Shown piece after piece: positions 28,358 through 35,991 of a DNA stretch of 64,000 bases. Below the pieces are notes generated by a model that saw only the letters and a program-made list of their open reading frames with translations, made no database searches and was not told the origin of the DNA. Every line of letters begins with the position of its first letter. The stretch's first letter is position 1. The stretch spans positions 496,001-560,000 of the forward strand of contig NZ_SACY01000002.1 in NCBI RefSeq assembly GCF_004005965.1. Reading direction: 5' to 3'. A program made the position numbers and the translations under genes. The DNA comes from Sandaracinomonas limnophila (GTDB lineage Bacteria > Bacteroidota > Bacteroidia > Cytophagales > Spirosomataceae).

Positions 28358-29020
28358 ATGGCAAGAAATAATTCCCAAATCGTATATTCACGATTAGAAG
28401 AAACCCCTATCGTTCCTTTGTTTTTCAATCCTAATGTAAATGTAGCAAAGGATGTGTTAAAGGCTTGTTACGATGGCGGTATTCGAGTTTTCGAATTCAC
28501 CAATCGAGGAGCAGAAGCTCCACAAATTTTTGCAGAATTGATCAATTTTTGCGAAAAAGAATGTCCTGATTTAGTATTAGGTATTGGTACTATTTATGAT
28601 GCCAAACAAGCAAAAGAATTTATTGAAATGGGAGCAGATTTCATGTTGCAACCATTCACTACCCCAGAGGTTGGAGAAATTTGTGGCAAGCACGATATCC
28701 CTTGGATGCCAGGTACCATGACTCTAACCGAAATTAGAAATGCTGAATTGCTTGGAGCAAAATACATTAAAATTTTTCCAGGGAATGTGGTTGGTCCAGG
28801 CTTTGTAAAAGCCCTTACGGGTCCTATGCCACACAGTAAAATAATGGTTACTGGAGGAGTAGAACCAACACGAGAGAGCCTTACCACTTGGTTTGGTGCT
28901 GGGGCAAAGGCAGTAGGAATGGGATCTCAATTATTTCCTTCAACATTGATAAATGATAAAAATTATCAAAAAATTACTAATATTATCAGCGATTTGATAG
29001 AAATCTACAAAACGCTATAA
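28358..29020 (+). CDS. eda: KDPG aldolase (2-keto-3-deoxy-6-phosphogluconate aldolase)
   Basis: 220 residues, TIM barrel. The Schiff-base lysine is in YIKIFPGNVVGPGF; GIGTIYDAKQAKEFIEMGADF and MVTGGVEPTRESL bind phosphate. It splits KDPG to pyruvate and glyceraldehyde 3-phosphate, the last step of hexuronate degradation and of the Entner-Doudoroff route. No separate edd gene lies nearby, so the operon context supports the uronate role. Confidence 0.94.
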   Translation: MARNNSQIVYSRLEETPIVPLFFNPNVNVAKDVLKACYDGGIRVFEFTNRGAEAPQIFAELINFCEKECPDLVLGIGTIYDAKQAKEFIEMGADFMLQPFTTPEVGEICGKHDIPWMPGTMTLTEIRNAELLGAKYIKIFPGNVVGPGFVKALTGPMPHSKIMVTGGVEPTRESLTTWFGAGAKAVGMGSQLFPSTLINDKNYQKITNIISDLIEIYKTL

Positions 29021-29038
29021 TTTAAACCCCTCTAAACG

Positions 29039-30313
29039 ATGAAAATTGGAAATTACCGTTGGCGAATTTGCGCATTGTTGTTCTTCGCTACAACCATCAA
29101 TTATTTGGACCGTCAGGTAATTGGTTTATTAAAACCTGCACTTGAGGACCAATTTAATTGGTCAGAAACTGATTATTCAAATATTGTAATCGCTTTTCAA
29201 GCTGCTTATGCCCTTGGATTAATTAGTTTCGGCGGTATTATTGATCGCATCGGGACCAAATTAGGCTACACTATTTCCATCGTTATCTGGAGTATCGCTG
29301 CTATTTTACATGCTGCAGCAACTGGCACTATGAGCTTTGCATTTATGCGCGCTTTATTAGGTGTTGGTGAATCAGGAAACTTCCCTGCGGCTATTAAATC
29401 TGTAGCAGAATGGTTTCCTAAAAAGGAAAGAGCTCTTGCCACTGGAATTTTCAATTCAGGGGCAAATATTGGAGCAGTAGCAGCGCCCATTATGGTACCA
29501 TGGTTGTTGGGTGTTTATGGTTGGGAAATGGCCTTCATAGTAACCGGTGCAATTGGTTTCATATGGCTTATTTTTTGGATGATTTATTACGAAGCTCCTT
29601 CCAAACACAAACAATTGTCGCAAGAGGAATTTGACTATATTCATGCCGACAAAGAGGAAAAAGAAGAAAACGTTGAACCGGTTAAATGGGCTTCATTATT
29701 TGGATTCAAACAAACTTGGGCATTTTTCTTTGGTAAAATGTTAACCGACCCAATTTGGTGGTTTTTCCTATTCTGGTTACCATCTTATTTTAAAGAGCGC
29801 TTCGAATTAGACCTTAAAAAGCCAAGCTTAGAATTAATTGTAGTGTACACTGCAACCACCATTGGTAGTATTGGCGGAGGCTGGTTGTCGGGTTGGTTAA
29901 TCAACAAAGGCTGGCCAAGTTTCAAAGCAAGAAAAATATCTATGTTAAGCTTTGCTTTGGCTGTTGTACCCATTATGGCGGCAAGATATTGCGATAATAT
30001 TTGGCAGGCAGTGGCCTTAATTTCTTTGGCAGCAGCTGCACACCAAGCATGGTCGGCAAATATTTATTCCATAGCTACTGACATGTTTCCTAAAAAAGCA
30101 ATTAGTTCGGTAATTGGTATCGGAGGAATGGCTGGCTCTGGAGGGGGTATCGTTTTTCCTATGATTGTAGGTGCCTTACTTGACCATTACAAGGTCTTGG
30201 GCAATATCAATGATGGATATAACATTATCTTTTTACTTTGCGGCAGTGCCTACATGTTAGCATGGGTTATTATTTATACCTTAGTGCCGAAGTTGGAAGA
30301 AGCGAAGGTTTAA
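29039..30313 (+). CDS. exuT: Hexuronate transporter (MFS, ExuT-like)
   Basis: 424 residues with about twelve membrane spans. The N-terminal ALLFFATTINYLDRQVIGLLKP, GGIIDRIGTKLGY and RALLGVGESGNFPAAIKSVAEWFPKKERA are typical of the anion:cation symporter (ACS) MFS family that includes ExuT. It would import galacturonate or glucuronate by proton symport for the enzymes coded upstream. It is 18 bp after eda and is the last operon gene; its TAA stop is the first unit of a heptamer array. Confidence 0.9.
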   Translation: MKIGNYRWRICALLFFATTINYLDRQVIGLLKPALEDQFNWSETDYSNIVIAFQAAYALGLISFGGIIDRIGTKLGYTISIVIWSIAAILHAAATGTMSFAFMRALLGVGESGNFPAAIKSVAEWFPKKERALATGIFNSGANIGAVAAPIMVPWLLGVYGWEMAFIVTGAIGFIWLIFWMIYYEAPSKHKQLSQEEFDYIHADKEEKEENVEPVKWASLFGFKQTWAFFFGKMLTDPIWWFFLFWLPSYFKERFELDLKKPSLELIVVYTATTIGSIGGGWLSGWLINKGWPSFKARKISMLSFALAVVPIMAARYCDNIWQAVALISLAAAAHQAWSANIYSIATDMFPKKAISSVIGIGGMAGSGGGIVFPMIVGALLDHYKVLGNINDGYNIIFLLCGSAYMLAWVIIYTLVPKLEEAKV

Positions 30314-30385
30314 TTGTTAATTGTTAATTGTTAATTGTTAATTTTAAAAAATAATTCATAATTAACAATTAACAATTCATAATTG
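30311..30385. repeat. TTAATTG array with inverted partner between exuT and mazG
   Basis: 30311-30345 has about four TTAATTG units that include the exuT stop; 30351-30385 has the inverse (CATAATT, AACAATT) ending at the mazG stop. Between convergent genes it can form one long hairpin and probably serves as terminator. The same heptamer is at 14678. Confidence 0.85.
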
Positions 30386-31159
30386 CTTCGCTTCCTCCCA
30401 AAAAACATCCATCTCAGCCAAAGTCATTTCTTGTAAAGATTTACCAATTTCATTGGCACGTTTTTCGAGATGATTGAAGCGCTTAATGAATTTTCTGTTT
30501 GTGCGCTCAAGAGCCGTTTCGGGATTTATATCAATAAATCGTGAAAAATTGACCAAACTAAAGATTAAATCGCCGAGCTCTCCCTCGGCTTTTTGTTTTT
30601 GCTCGGCATCTAATTGCTTGCCTACAAATTCAGCCTTAAACTCTTCTAATTCTTCTTCCACTTTGCCCCAAACCTGCTCCTTTTCTTCCCAATCAAATCC
30701 CGCACCACGAGCCTTTTCCTGAATTCGCATCGACTTTACTAATGCAGGCAAGGATTTAGGCACACCAGCCAAAACCGACTTATTACCTTCTTTTAATTTG
30801 ATGGCCTCCCAATTTTGTTTGACCTCCTCTTCCGTTTCGGCTTTTACGTCCCCATAAATATGTGGATGTCTGCCAATCAATTTCTCACATTGAGCATTTA
30901 GAACCGACTCAACATCAAAATCTCCTGTTTCAGAACCAATTTTCGAATAGAAAACCAAGTGCAAAAACAAATCGCCAATTTCCTTTTTGATTTCGTTCAT
31001 GTCCCCCTCCAAAATCGCGTCAGAAAGTTCATAGGTCTCTTCGATTGTCAAATGGCGCAAAGATTCCATCGTTTGCTTCTTATCCCAAGGGCATTTGGCA
31101 CGGAGGTCATCCATGATGTCTAAAAGTCTTTGGAATGCGTTTAATCTTGGATCGTTCAT
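30377..31159 (-). CDS. mazG: Nucleoside triphosphate pyrophosphohydrolase MazG
   Basis: 260 residues, two tandem MazG domains. The first has CPWDKKQTMESLRHLTIEETYEL and EIKKEIGDLFLHLVFYSKI (EExxE and ExxD metal motifs); the second has EEELEEFKAEF and AEGELGDLIFSLVNFSRF. MazG hydrolyses NTPs and dNTPs to monophosphates and PPi, a housekeeping or stress-related activity. It is convergent with exuT; the last codons lie in the array. Confidence 0.93.
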   Translation of the reverse strand: MNDPRLNAFQRLLDIMDDLRAKCPWDKKQTMESLRHLTIEETYELSDAILEGDMNEIKKEIGDLFLHLVFYSKIGSETGDFDVESVLNAQCEKLIGRHPHIYGDVKAETEEEVKQNWEAIKLKEGNKSVLAGVPKSLPALVKSMRIQEKARGAGFDWEEKEQVWGKVEEELEEFKAEFVGKQLDAEQKQKAEGELGDLIFSLVNFSRFIDINPETALERTNRKFIKRFNHLEKRANEIGKSLQEMTLAEMDVFWEEAKQL

Positions 31160-31192
31160 TTTTTGTTTATTTATCTATAAATCTAACTTTTT

Positions 31193-31250
31193 ACCTCCCC
31201 CCGTCCCCCTCCTTCACAAGGAGGGGGTGGCGCGAAGCGCCGGGGGCGGT
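31193..31250. repeat. REP-like element supplying the end of the GH16 gene
   Basis: Arms start ACCTCCCCCCGTCCCCCTCC and end GGCGCGAAGCGCCGGGGGCGG around a CTCCTTC/AAGGAG core. The stop codon of the GH16 gene (31214-31216) lies inside the element. Confidence 0.85.
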
Positions 31251-32020
31251 AGAACTCGAACATAATCCACCTCCATTCTCACCGGAAATATACTCTCATC
31301 AACACCTTTACTACCTCCCCAATCTCCCCCAACAGCCAGGTTTAAAATTAGATGCTCCGGCTTATCAAATGGCCACTCTTCCCAAGACTTGTGCGTATTA
31401 GGGAATTCGAAATACATTTTATCGTCCACAAACATTCGGATAGTTTCTGGAGTCCAATCCATTCTATACACATGAAAAGCTTTATCGAAATCTGTAATCG
31501 TAATAGTATTCCCTTTTTGCGTACCAATTACGTGATTAAATGCCTTGGTATGAACTGTTCCATGAACCACAGAAGGGTCGTAACCCACATGTTCCATGAT
31601 ATCAATTTCTCCTTGATCTGGCCAATAGTTTTTGCCATAATTTATTCCACTTGCCAACATCCAAATCGCAGGCCAAGTACCTCTTCCTGCAGGTAATTTG
31701 GCCCTTACTTCCACGCGTCCATACGTAAAATCAAATTTCCCTTTGGTCACAATTCGTCCAGAGGTAAATCTATTTTTATTGAAGTCTTCTTTTCGTGCTT
31801 CAATGATCAGATGCCCGTTTTCAATACGTACATTTTCTTTACGGTCTTTCGTATAGTTTTGTAATTCATGGTTCCCCCAACCTTCTCCGCCGGTGTTGTA
31901 AGACCATTTGGTCGTATCAAGGTTTTTTCCAGAAAATTCGTCTTGGAAAATAAATTTTTGTTGAGCATTTGCAACCGAAATTGTTAAACAAAAAAGAAAC
32001 AAAGGGTAAAATAATTTCAT
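31214..32020 (-). CDS. GH16 family endo-beta-glucanase (laminarinase-like), secreted
   Basis: 268 residues. Signal peptide 1-20 (ending ANA-Q). The catalytic motif is GEIDIMEHVG with Glu138 nucleophile, Asp140 and Glu143 acid/base. WNHELQNY-type (GWGNHELQNYT) substrate-side motif and WPAIWML fit GH16 laminarinases and beta-1,3(4)-glucanases. The fold ends at VDYVRV, after which eleven residues (PPPALRATPSL) come from the REP-like element. Without a T9SS domain or lipobox it is likely periplasmic or secreted by another route. Flanked on both sides by REP-like copies. Confidence 0.9.
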   Translation of the reverse strand: MKLFYPLFLFCLTISVANAQQKFIFQDEFSGKNLDTTKWSYNTGGEGWGNHELQNYTKDRKENVRIENGHLIIEARKEDFNKNRFTSGRIVTKGKFDFTYGRVEVRAKLPAGRGTWPAIWMLASGINYGKNYWPDQGEIDIMEHVGYDPSVVHGTVHTKAFNHVIGTQKGNTITITDFDKAFHVYRMDWTPETIRMFVDDKMYFEFPNTHKSWEEWPFDKPEHLILNLAVGGDWGGSKGVDESIFPVRMEVDYVRVLPPPALRATPSL

Positions 32021-32035
32021 AAAATATTAGGTTTT

Positions 32036-32093
32036 ACCTCCCCTAGTCCCCCTCCTTCAAAAGGAGGGGGTGGCGCAAAGCGCCGGGGGCGGT
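32036..32093. repeat. REP-like element upstream of the GH16 gene
   Basis: Begins ACCTCCCCTAGTCCCCCTCC, core CTCCTTC/AAGGAG, ends GGCGCAAAGCGCCGGGGGCGG. It is nearly the same as the copy at 31193 and in the same orientation, so the two flank the GH16 gene as direct repeats. Confidence 0.85.
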
Positions 32094-32135
32094 CAATTTA
32101 TTAGATTCTTACATTCAAATTACATAATTTTGTAA

Positions 32136-33329
32136 ATGCCCAAAATTCTAATTTACGACTCTATTGCCGACGGACACCACCTGGATTATATTTTTTATAT
32201 CATCCAGCAAGTTAGCATCCGCAAAGATTCAGAATTAATTGTGGTTTGTCAAGATAAAATCGAAAGTACCCTCAAAGATTTTCAATTTGACCTGCCTTCT
32301 AATGTTCAATTAGAATTTATAACAAACGAGAAGATAGCCAACTTTCACAAAAAAAGTCTGTATGCTCGAAGCATATCAGAGTGGAATGAAACCATCAATT
32401 TAGCACAAAAACACCAGGTAGATCAAATCCTTTTCCCCTTTTTCGACTATTTTCAATTCGGGGCATTATTTGGCAAAAAGACAAACATTCCGTTGGCTGG
32501 CATCTTGTTTAAACCAAAAGTGAAAGGCAACCTGATAAATACTTTAAAATTTTGGATGCTAAAATGGGTAGTTAACAAGCCAAATTTTAAAAACTTATTT
32601 GTTTTAGCAGAATTCCGAGTTCAAGCGCTCCAAAAGACCATAAGTTTACATAAAATTAAATACCTACCGGACCCCATTTATGTTGTACCATCAAGTAATG
32701 AATTTAAGGAAGCGCTTAGAAAAAATTTAGATTTGCCTAAAAACAAGACTATTTTTTTAAACTTCGGACACCTGGATGACAGGAAAGGAATTTTAGAGTT
32801 TTTGGAGGGAGTTTCAATGTTGTCGGAAGAACAACGAAAAGAAATTCACCTCATTTTGGCGGGGAAAATAGAACCTAATTTCCAAAATAAAGTTGAAGAA
32901 TATCTAAAAAAATTACCAAACCTTACATCTTCTCTACTTTTTGAGCGTCATAGCCCTGAAACGATGCAGGCCTTGTTTGAATTAACGGATTGGACTTTGG
33001 CATTATACCCAAAATTTATGGGCTCGGCCTCCATGGTCATCAGAAGTGCCTTTGCAGGAAAACCAGTACTAGGTAGCAATCTGGGTGCCATTTCGCATCA
33101 AATTAGCCAAAATAAATTAGGCGTATCTGCCGACCCCGAAAATCCAGCAGAAATTGCCCGCGCGCTCGAAAAAATACTCCATAAGGAAATATTATTTGAT
33201 CCTAAAGGCCTTTCTGAATTTGCCCAAAAACATGGTGTGGAGAATTTTGGAAAAATTATATTTGAGAATCTGAGAATTGGGGAATCGGAGAATAGGAGAA
33301 TTGGAGAATATGGGAATCGGAGAATTTGA
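32136..33329 (+). CDS. Glycosyltransferase (GT-B, family 4-like)
   Basis: 397 residues. The C-terminal half has the GT4 pattern: IFLNFGHLDDRKGILEFLEG, HLILAGK, and SAFAGKPVLGSNLGAISHQI with an E-containing donor site following. The N-terminal half begins ILIYDSIADGHHLDYIF. It transfers a sugar from an activated donor to an unknown acceptor; no polysaccharide operon adjoins it. The last 19 or so residues (RIGESENRRIGEYGNRRI) are coded by GGAGAAT-type repeat units, so the true fold ends around residue 378. Confidence 0.8.
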   Translation: MPKILIYDSIADGHHLDYIFYIIQQVSIRKDSELIVVCQDKIESTLKDFQFDLPSNVQLEFITNEKIANFHKKSLYARSISEWNETINLAQKHQVDQILFPFFDYFQFGALFGKKTNIPLAGILFKPKVKGNLINTLKFWMLKWVVNKPNFKNLFVLAEFRVQALQKTISLHKIKYLPDPIYVVPSSNEFKEALRKNLDLPKNKTIFLNFGHLDDRKGILEFLEGVSMLSEEQRKEIHLILAGKIEPNFQNKVEEYLKKLPNLTSSLLFERHSPETMQALFELTDWTLALYPKFMGSASMVIRSAFAGKPVLGSNLGAISHQISQNKLGVSADPENPAEIARALEKILHKEILFDPKGLSEFAQKHGVENFGKIIFENLRIGESENRRIGEYGNRRI

Positions 33330-33734
33330 GAATTGGGGAATCTGGGAATCTGGGAATCGGAAAATTGGGGAATATGGGAATCTGGGAATTTGTGAAGGCC
33401 GAGACATTTGTCCCTTATCCCTTATCCCTCATCCCTTATCCCTTATCCCTCATCTCTCATCCCTTATACCTTATCCCTTATACCTTTAATGACCCCGCTG
33501 GGGTCAAACGTCGGGGTGGATTCAATTAGGCTATAGATGTGGCATCCCTCCGGGATGCTTCCCCAATTCTCAAATTCTCCGATTCCCCAATTCTGCGATT
33601 CCCAGATTCACAAATTCACAAATTCTCCGATTCCCACATTCTCCGATTCTAAAATTCCCCAATTCTGCGATTCCCAAATTCAAAAATTCTCCGATTCCCA
33701 CATTCTTATATTCCTATATTCTCCAATTCTACAG
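33268..33734. repeat. Composite repeat region: inverted (G)GGAATC arrays around a CCCTTAT array and hairpins
   Basis: The 399-bp gap has no credible gene. 33268-33395: G-rich 7-9 bp words (GGAGAATT, GGGAATCT). 33412-33485: C-rich TATCCCT heptamers. 33491-33558: two hairpins. 33561-33734: the reverse-complement words (ATTCTCCG, ATTCCCAA) of the first block. The left array encodes the glycosyltransferase tail; the right block reaches the recF stop. Confidence 0.85.
33491..33558. repeat. Twin-hairpin REP-like element
   Basis: GACCCC-gct-GGGGTC (33491-33505) and GCATCCC-tcc-GGGATGC (33542-33558), separated by a spacer with CTATAGATG. Likely a mobile REP/BIME-type element distinct from the ACCGCCCC family. 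Confidence 0.6.
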
Positions 33735-34805
33735 TTCTAAAAATTGAATCCCCCCCTTCAAACCCTTCAACAAAGATTTAGTTCTTTCTGGCCTGGCATC
33801 TGTAATAAAAACCTGACCAAAATGCTCTTCAGCCATCATTTGAATGAGTCGCTGGATGCGTCGATCGTCTAATTTGTCGAAAATATCATCTAACAATAAA
33901 ATGGGTTTTTTATTGGTTTCAGACCACAGCATATCAAATTGGGCCAATTTCAAGGCAACAACATAGCTTTTTTGTTGTCCTTGGGAACCCATTTTTTTCA
34001 AAGAAAAACCATCAATTTCAAATACAAAATCGTCCTTATGGATTCCAATTCCCGTCCTTTGGGCTTGTAAATCTATTTGAACAGTACTTTTTAAAGCTTC
34101 TGCCATAGATCCAGGAACTACATTGCTCTCTAAGGCTATGTGAACACTTTCCCTGCCATCAGAAAGATTTTCATATTGTTTTTGAAAGGCAGGTATGTAG
34201 GCTTCTAAAAATAATTTTCTTGCATGAAAAATTTCTTCCCCCAATTCGACTAATAATAAATCGTAGGTTTCTAAGTGTAAATAATCTACTTGGCCACGTT
34301 CAGCAAAAGCTTTCAAAAGCTGATTTCTTTGGACTAAAACCCGATTATATTTCAACAATTTCTCCAAAAAAACACGGTCTTTTTGCGACATCATGTTGTC
34401 GAAAAATCGCCTCCGCTCCTCACTCCCCTCGCGTATTAAATCGGTATCATAGGGGTCCATCATCACCACAGGATAATTCCCAATATGATCTGCCAAGCGA
34501 GGATAAGCCTTTTGGGCTCTAAAAACCTGCTTTTTTTGTCCTTTCTGGAAACTACAACGAATTTCGGTCTCCATTTCCCCTACCACATAATTTCCTTGAA
34601 CTGTAAAAAAATCTTCTCCGTGTAAGACACAAAGCGAATCCGAAAGTCGAGTGCTTTTTGTCATCGACAAAAAGTAAATTGCATCCAACAAGTTGGTCTT
34701 GCCAATTCCATTTTCTCCCACAATACAATTGATTTCTGGAATAAAATCAAAGGTACCTTCTGGGTAAGATTTGAACTGTCTAACTTGTAAGTTTTTCAAA
34801 TACAT
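33729..34805 (-). CDS. recF: DNA repair/replication protein RecF
   Basis: 358 residues. The SMC-like ATPase core has Walker A GENGIGKTNL, signature GSQGQQKSYVVALKLAQ and Walker B PILLLDDIFDKLDDRR. RecF loads RecA at gapped DNA with RecO and RecR. Start ATG 34805 gives MYLKNLQVRQFKSY, the usual N-terminus. The final residues and TAG stop fall in the last unit of the neighbouring repeat block. It is divergent from pdhA. Confidence 0.94.
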   Translation of the reverse strand: MYLKNLQVRQFKSYPEGTFDFIPEINCIVGENGIGKTNLLDAIYFLSMTKSTRLSDSLCVLHGEDFFTVQGNYVVGEMETEIRCSFQKGQKKQVFRAQKAYPRLADHIGNYPVVMMDPYDTDLIREGSEERRRFFDNMMSQKDRVFLEKLLKYNRVLVQRNQLLKAFAERGQVDYLHLETYDLLLVELGEEIFHARKLFLEAYIPAFQKQYENLSDGRESVHIALESNVVPGSMAEALKSTVQIDLQAQRTGIGIHKDDFVFEIDGFSLKKMGSQGQQKSYVVALKLAQFDMLWSETNKKPILLLDDIFDKLDDRRIQRLIQMMAEEHFGQVFITDARPERTKSLLKGLKGGIQFLEL

Positions 34806-34815
34806 AGGCTTTAAT

Positions 34816-34846
34816 TTTGCCTTTTATCGCTTTTGTCTTAATTTCG
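34816..34846 (+). promoter_or_regulatory. Bacteroidota-type promoter for pdhA
   Basis: TTTG (34816-34819) and TAATTTCG (34839-34846, one mismatch to TAnnTTTG) with a 19-bp spacer, 61 bp before the ATG. Confidence 0.6.
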
Positions 34847-34906
34847 CATCAAATTTCTAAAAATCTTTTCGGTTTGTTAGAAATATTTTAAATTACTTTA
34901 AAGAAA

Positions 34907-35917
34907 ATGGCAAAGAAAGAAGCATCCCCTCTTAAGTATTCTAAAGAAACTTATCTTTATTGGTACGAATCAATGCAATTGCAGCGTAAGTTCGAAGAAA
35001 AATGCGGACAATTGTACGGAATGCAAAAAATTAAAGGTTTTTGCCACTTGTATATTGGTCAAGAAGCTTGTTCTTCTGGATCAAAATCGGCTCTTCGTGA
35101 GGGCGACAAATATATCACCGCATACCGCGACCACGGAATTCCATTGGCATTAGGCACTTCACCAAACGCTATCATGGCCGAGTTGTACGGAAAAATCACT
35201 GGCGCTTCTAAAGGTAAAGGTGGTTCAATGCACATTTTTGATAAAGAAGTAGGTTTTGTGGGTGGACACGGTATCGTGGGTGCTCAGATTCCTTTAGGTG
35301 CGGGTTTAGCTTTCGCTGAAAAATATAATAATACTGGTAACGTTTCTATTTGTTATTTTGGAGACGGTGCTACACGTCAAGGTGCTTTGCACGAAACTTT
35401 CAACATGGCAATGACCTGGAAATTGCCTTGCATTTTCGTTGTTGAAAACAATGGTTATGCCATGGGTACTTCTGTAGCAAGAACTTCTAACGTTACCGAA
35501 CTTTACACCATTGGTGAAGCTTACGACATGCCGTCTGAGGCCGTAGATGCAATGAACGTTGAAGCTGTTCACGAGGCCGTTTCTCGCGCTGCTGCACGTG
35601 CAAGAGCTGGTGAAGGTCCAACTTTCTTAGAATTCAGAACGTATCGTTACAGAGGTCACTCAATGTCAGATCCGCAAAAATACCGTTCAAAAGAAGAGGT
35701 TGAAGCTTACAAAGATCGCGACCCAATTGAGCAAGTAAAGAAAACTATCTTAGATAATAACATCCTTACACAAGCACAATTAGACGAAATAGACGCAAAA
35801 ATCAAGGTTCAAGTTCAAGAATCTGTTGATTTTGCAGAAACTTCTCCTTTCCCTGATGCTTCTGAAGCATACAAAGATGTGTATGTTCAGGAGGATTATC
35901 CGTTTGTGAAAGAATAA
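34907..35917 (+). CDS. pdhA: Pyruvate dehydrogenase E1 component, alpha subunit
   Basis: 336 residues. The thiamine diphosphate motif is GDGATRQGALHETFNMA with VVENNGYAMGTSV; GGSMHIFD and RYRGHSMSDPQKYRS are characteristic of PdhA. With E1-beta it decarboxylates pyruvate in the pyruvate dehydrogenase complex. The beta subunit and E2 are not adjacent: a REP-like element follows and uvrB is convergent. Branched-chain E1-alpha is excluded by length and the RYRGHSMSD motif. Confidence 0.92.
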   Translation: MAKKEASPLKYSKETYLYWYESMQLQRKFEEKCGQLYGMQKIKGFCHLYIGQEACSSGSKSALREGDKYITAYRDHGIPLALGTSPNAIMAELYGKITGASKGKGGSMHIFDKEVGFVGGHGIVGAQIPLGAGLAFAEKYNNTGNVSICYFGDGATRQGALHETFNMAMTWKLPCIFVVENNGYAMGTSVARTSNVTELYTIGEAYDMPSEAVDAMNVEAVHEAVSRAAARARAGEGPTFLEFRTYRYRGHSMSDPQKYRSKEEVEAYKDRDPIEQVKKTILDNNILTQAQLDEIDAKIKVQVQESVDFAETSPFPDASEAYKDVYVQEDYPFVKE

Positions 35918-35921
35918 TATT

Positions 35922-35980
35922 AACCGCCCCGGCGCTTTGCCCCACCCCCTCCTTCTGAAGGAGGGGGCTGGGGGGAGGTA
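35922..35980. repeat. REP-like element between pdhA and uvrB
   Basis: Starts ACCGCCCCGGCGCTTTGCCCC, core CTCCTTCTGAAGGAG, ends CTGGGGGGAGGT. It fills the gap between convergent genes and can act as terminator. Confidence 0.85.
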
Positions 35981-35991
35981 AAAAGAAAAGC

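Noticed and set aside
31135-31401. An 88-residue plus-strand ORF starting in the mazG promoter region
   Set aside because: It reads through the REP-like element and antisense to the GH16 gene; no family similarity.
32125-32132. TAATTTTG as promoter of the glycosyltransferase gene
   Set aside because: It fits TAnnTTTG but lies 3 bp before the ATG, so transcription would start inside the coding region; likely chance.
33192-33740. Several overlapping short ORFs in the 33.2-33.7 kb region
   Set aside because: All are translations of the tandem repeat words on both strands; the DNA is a repeat region, not coding except for the glycosyltransferase tail.
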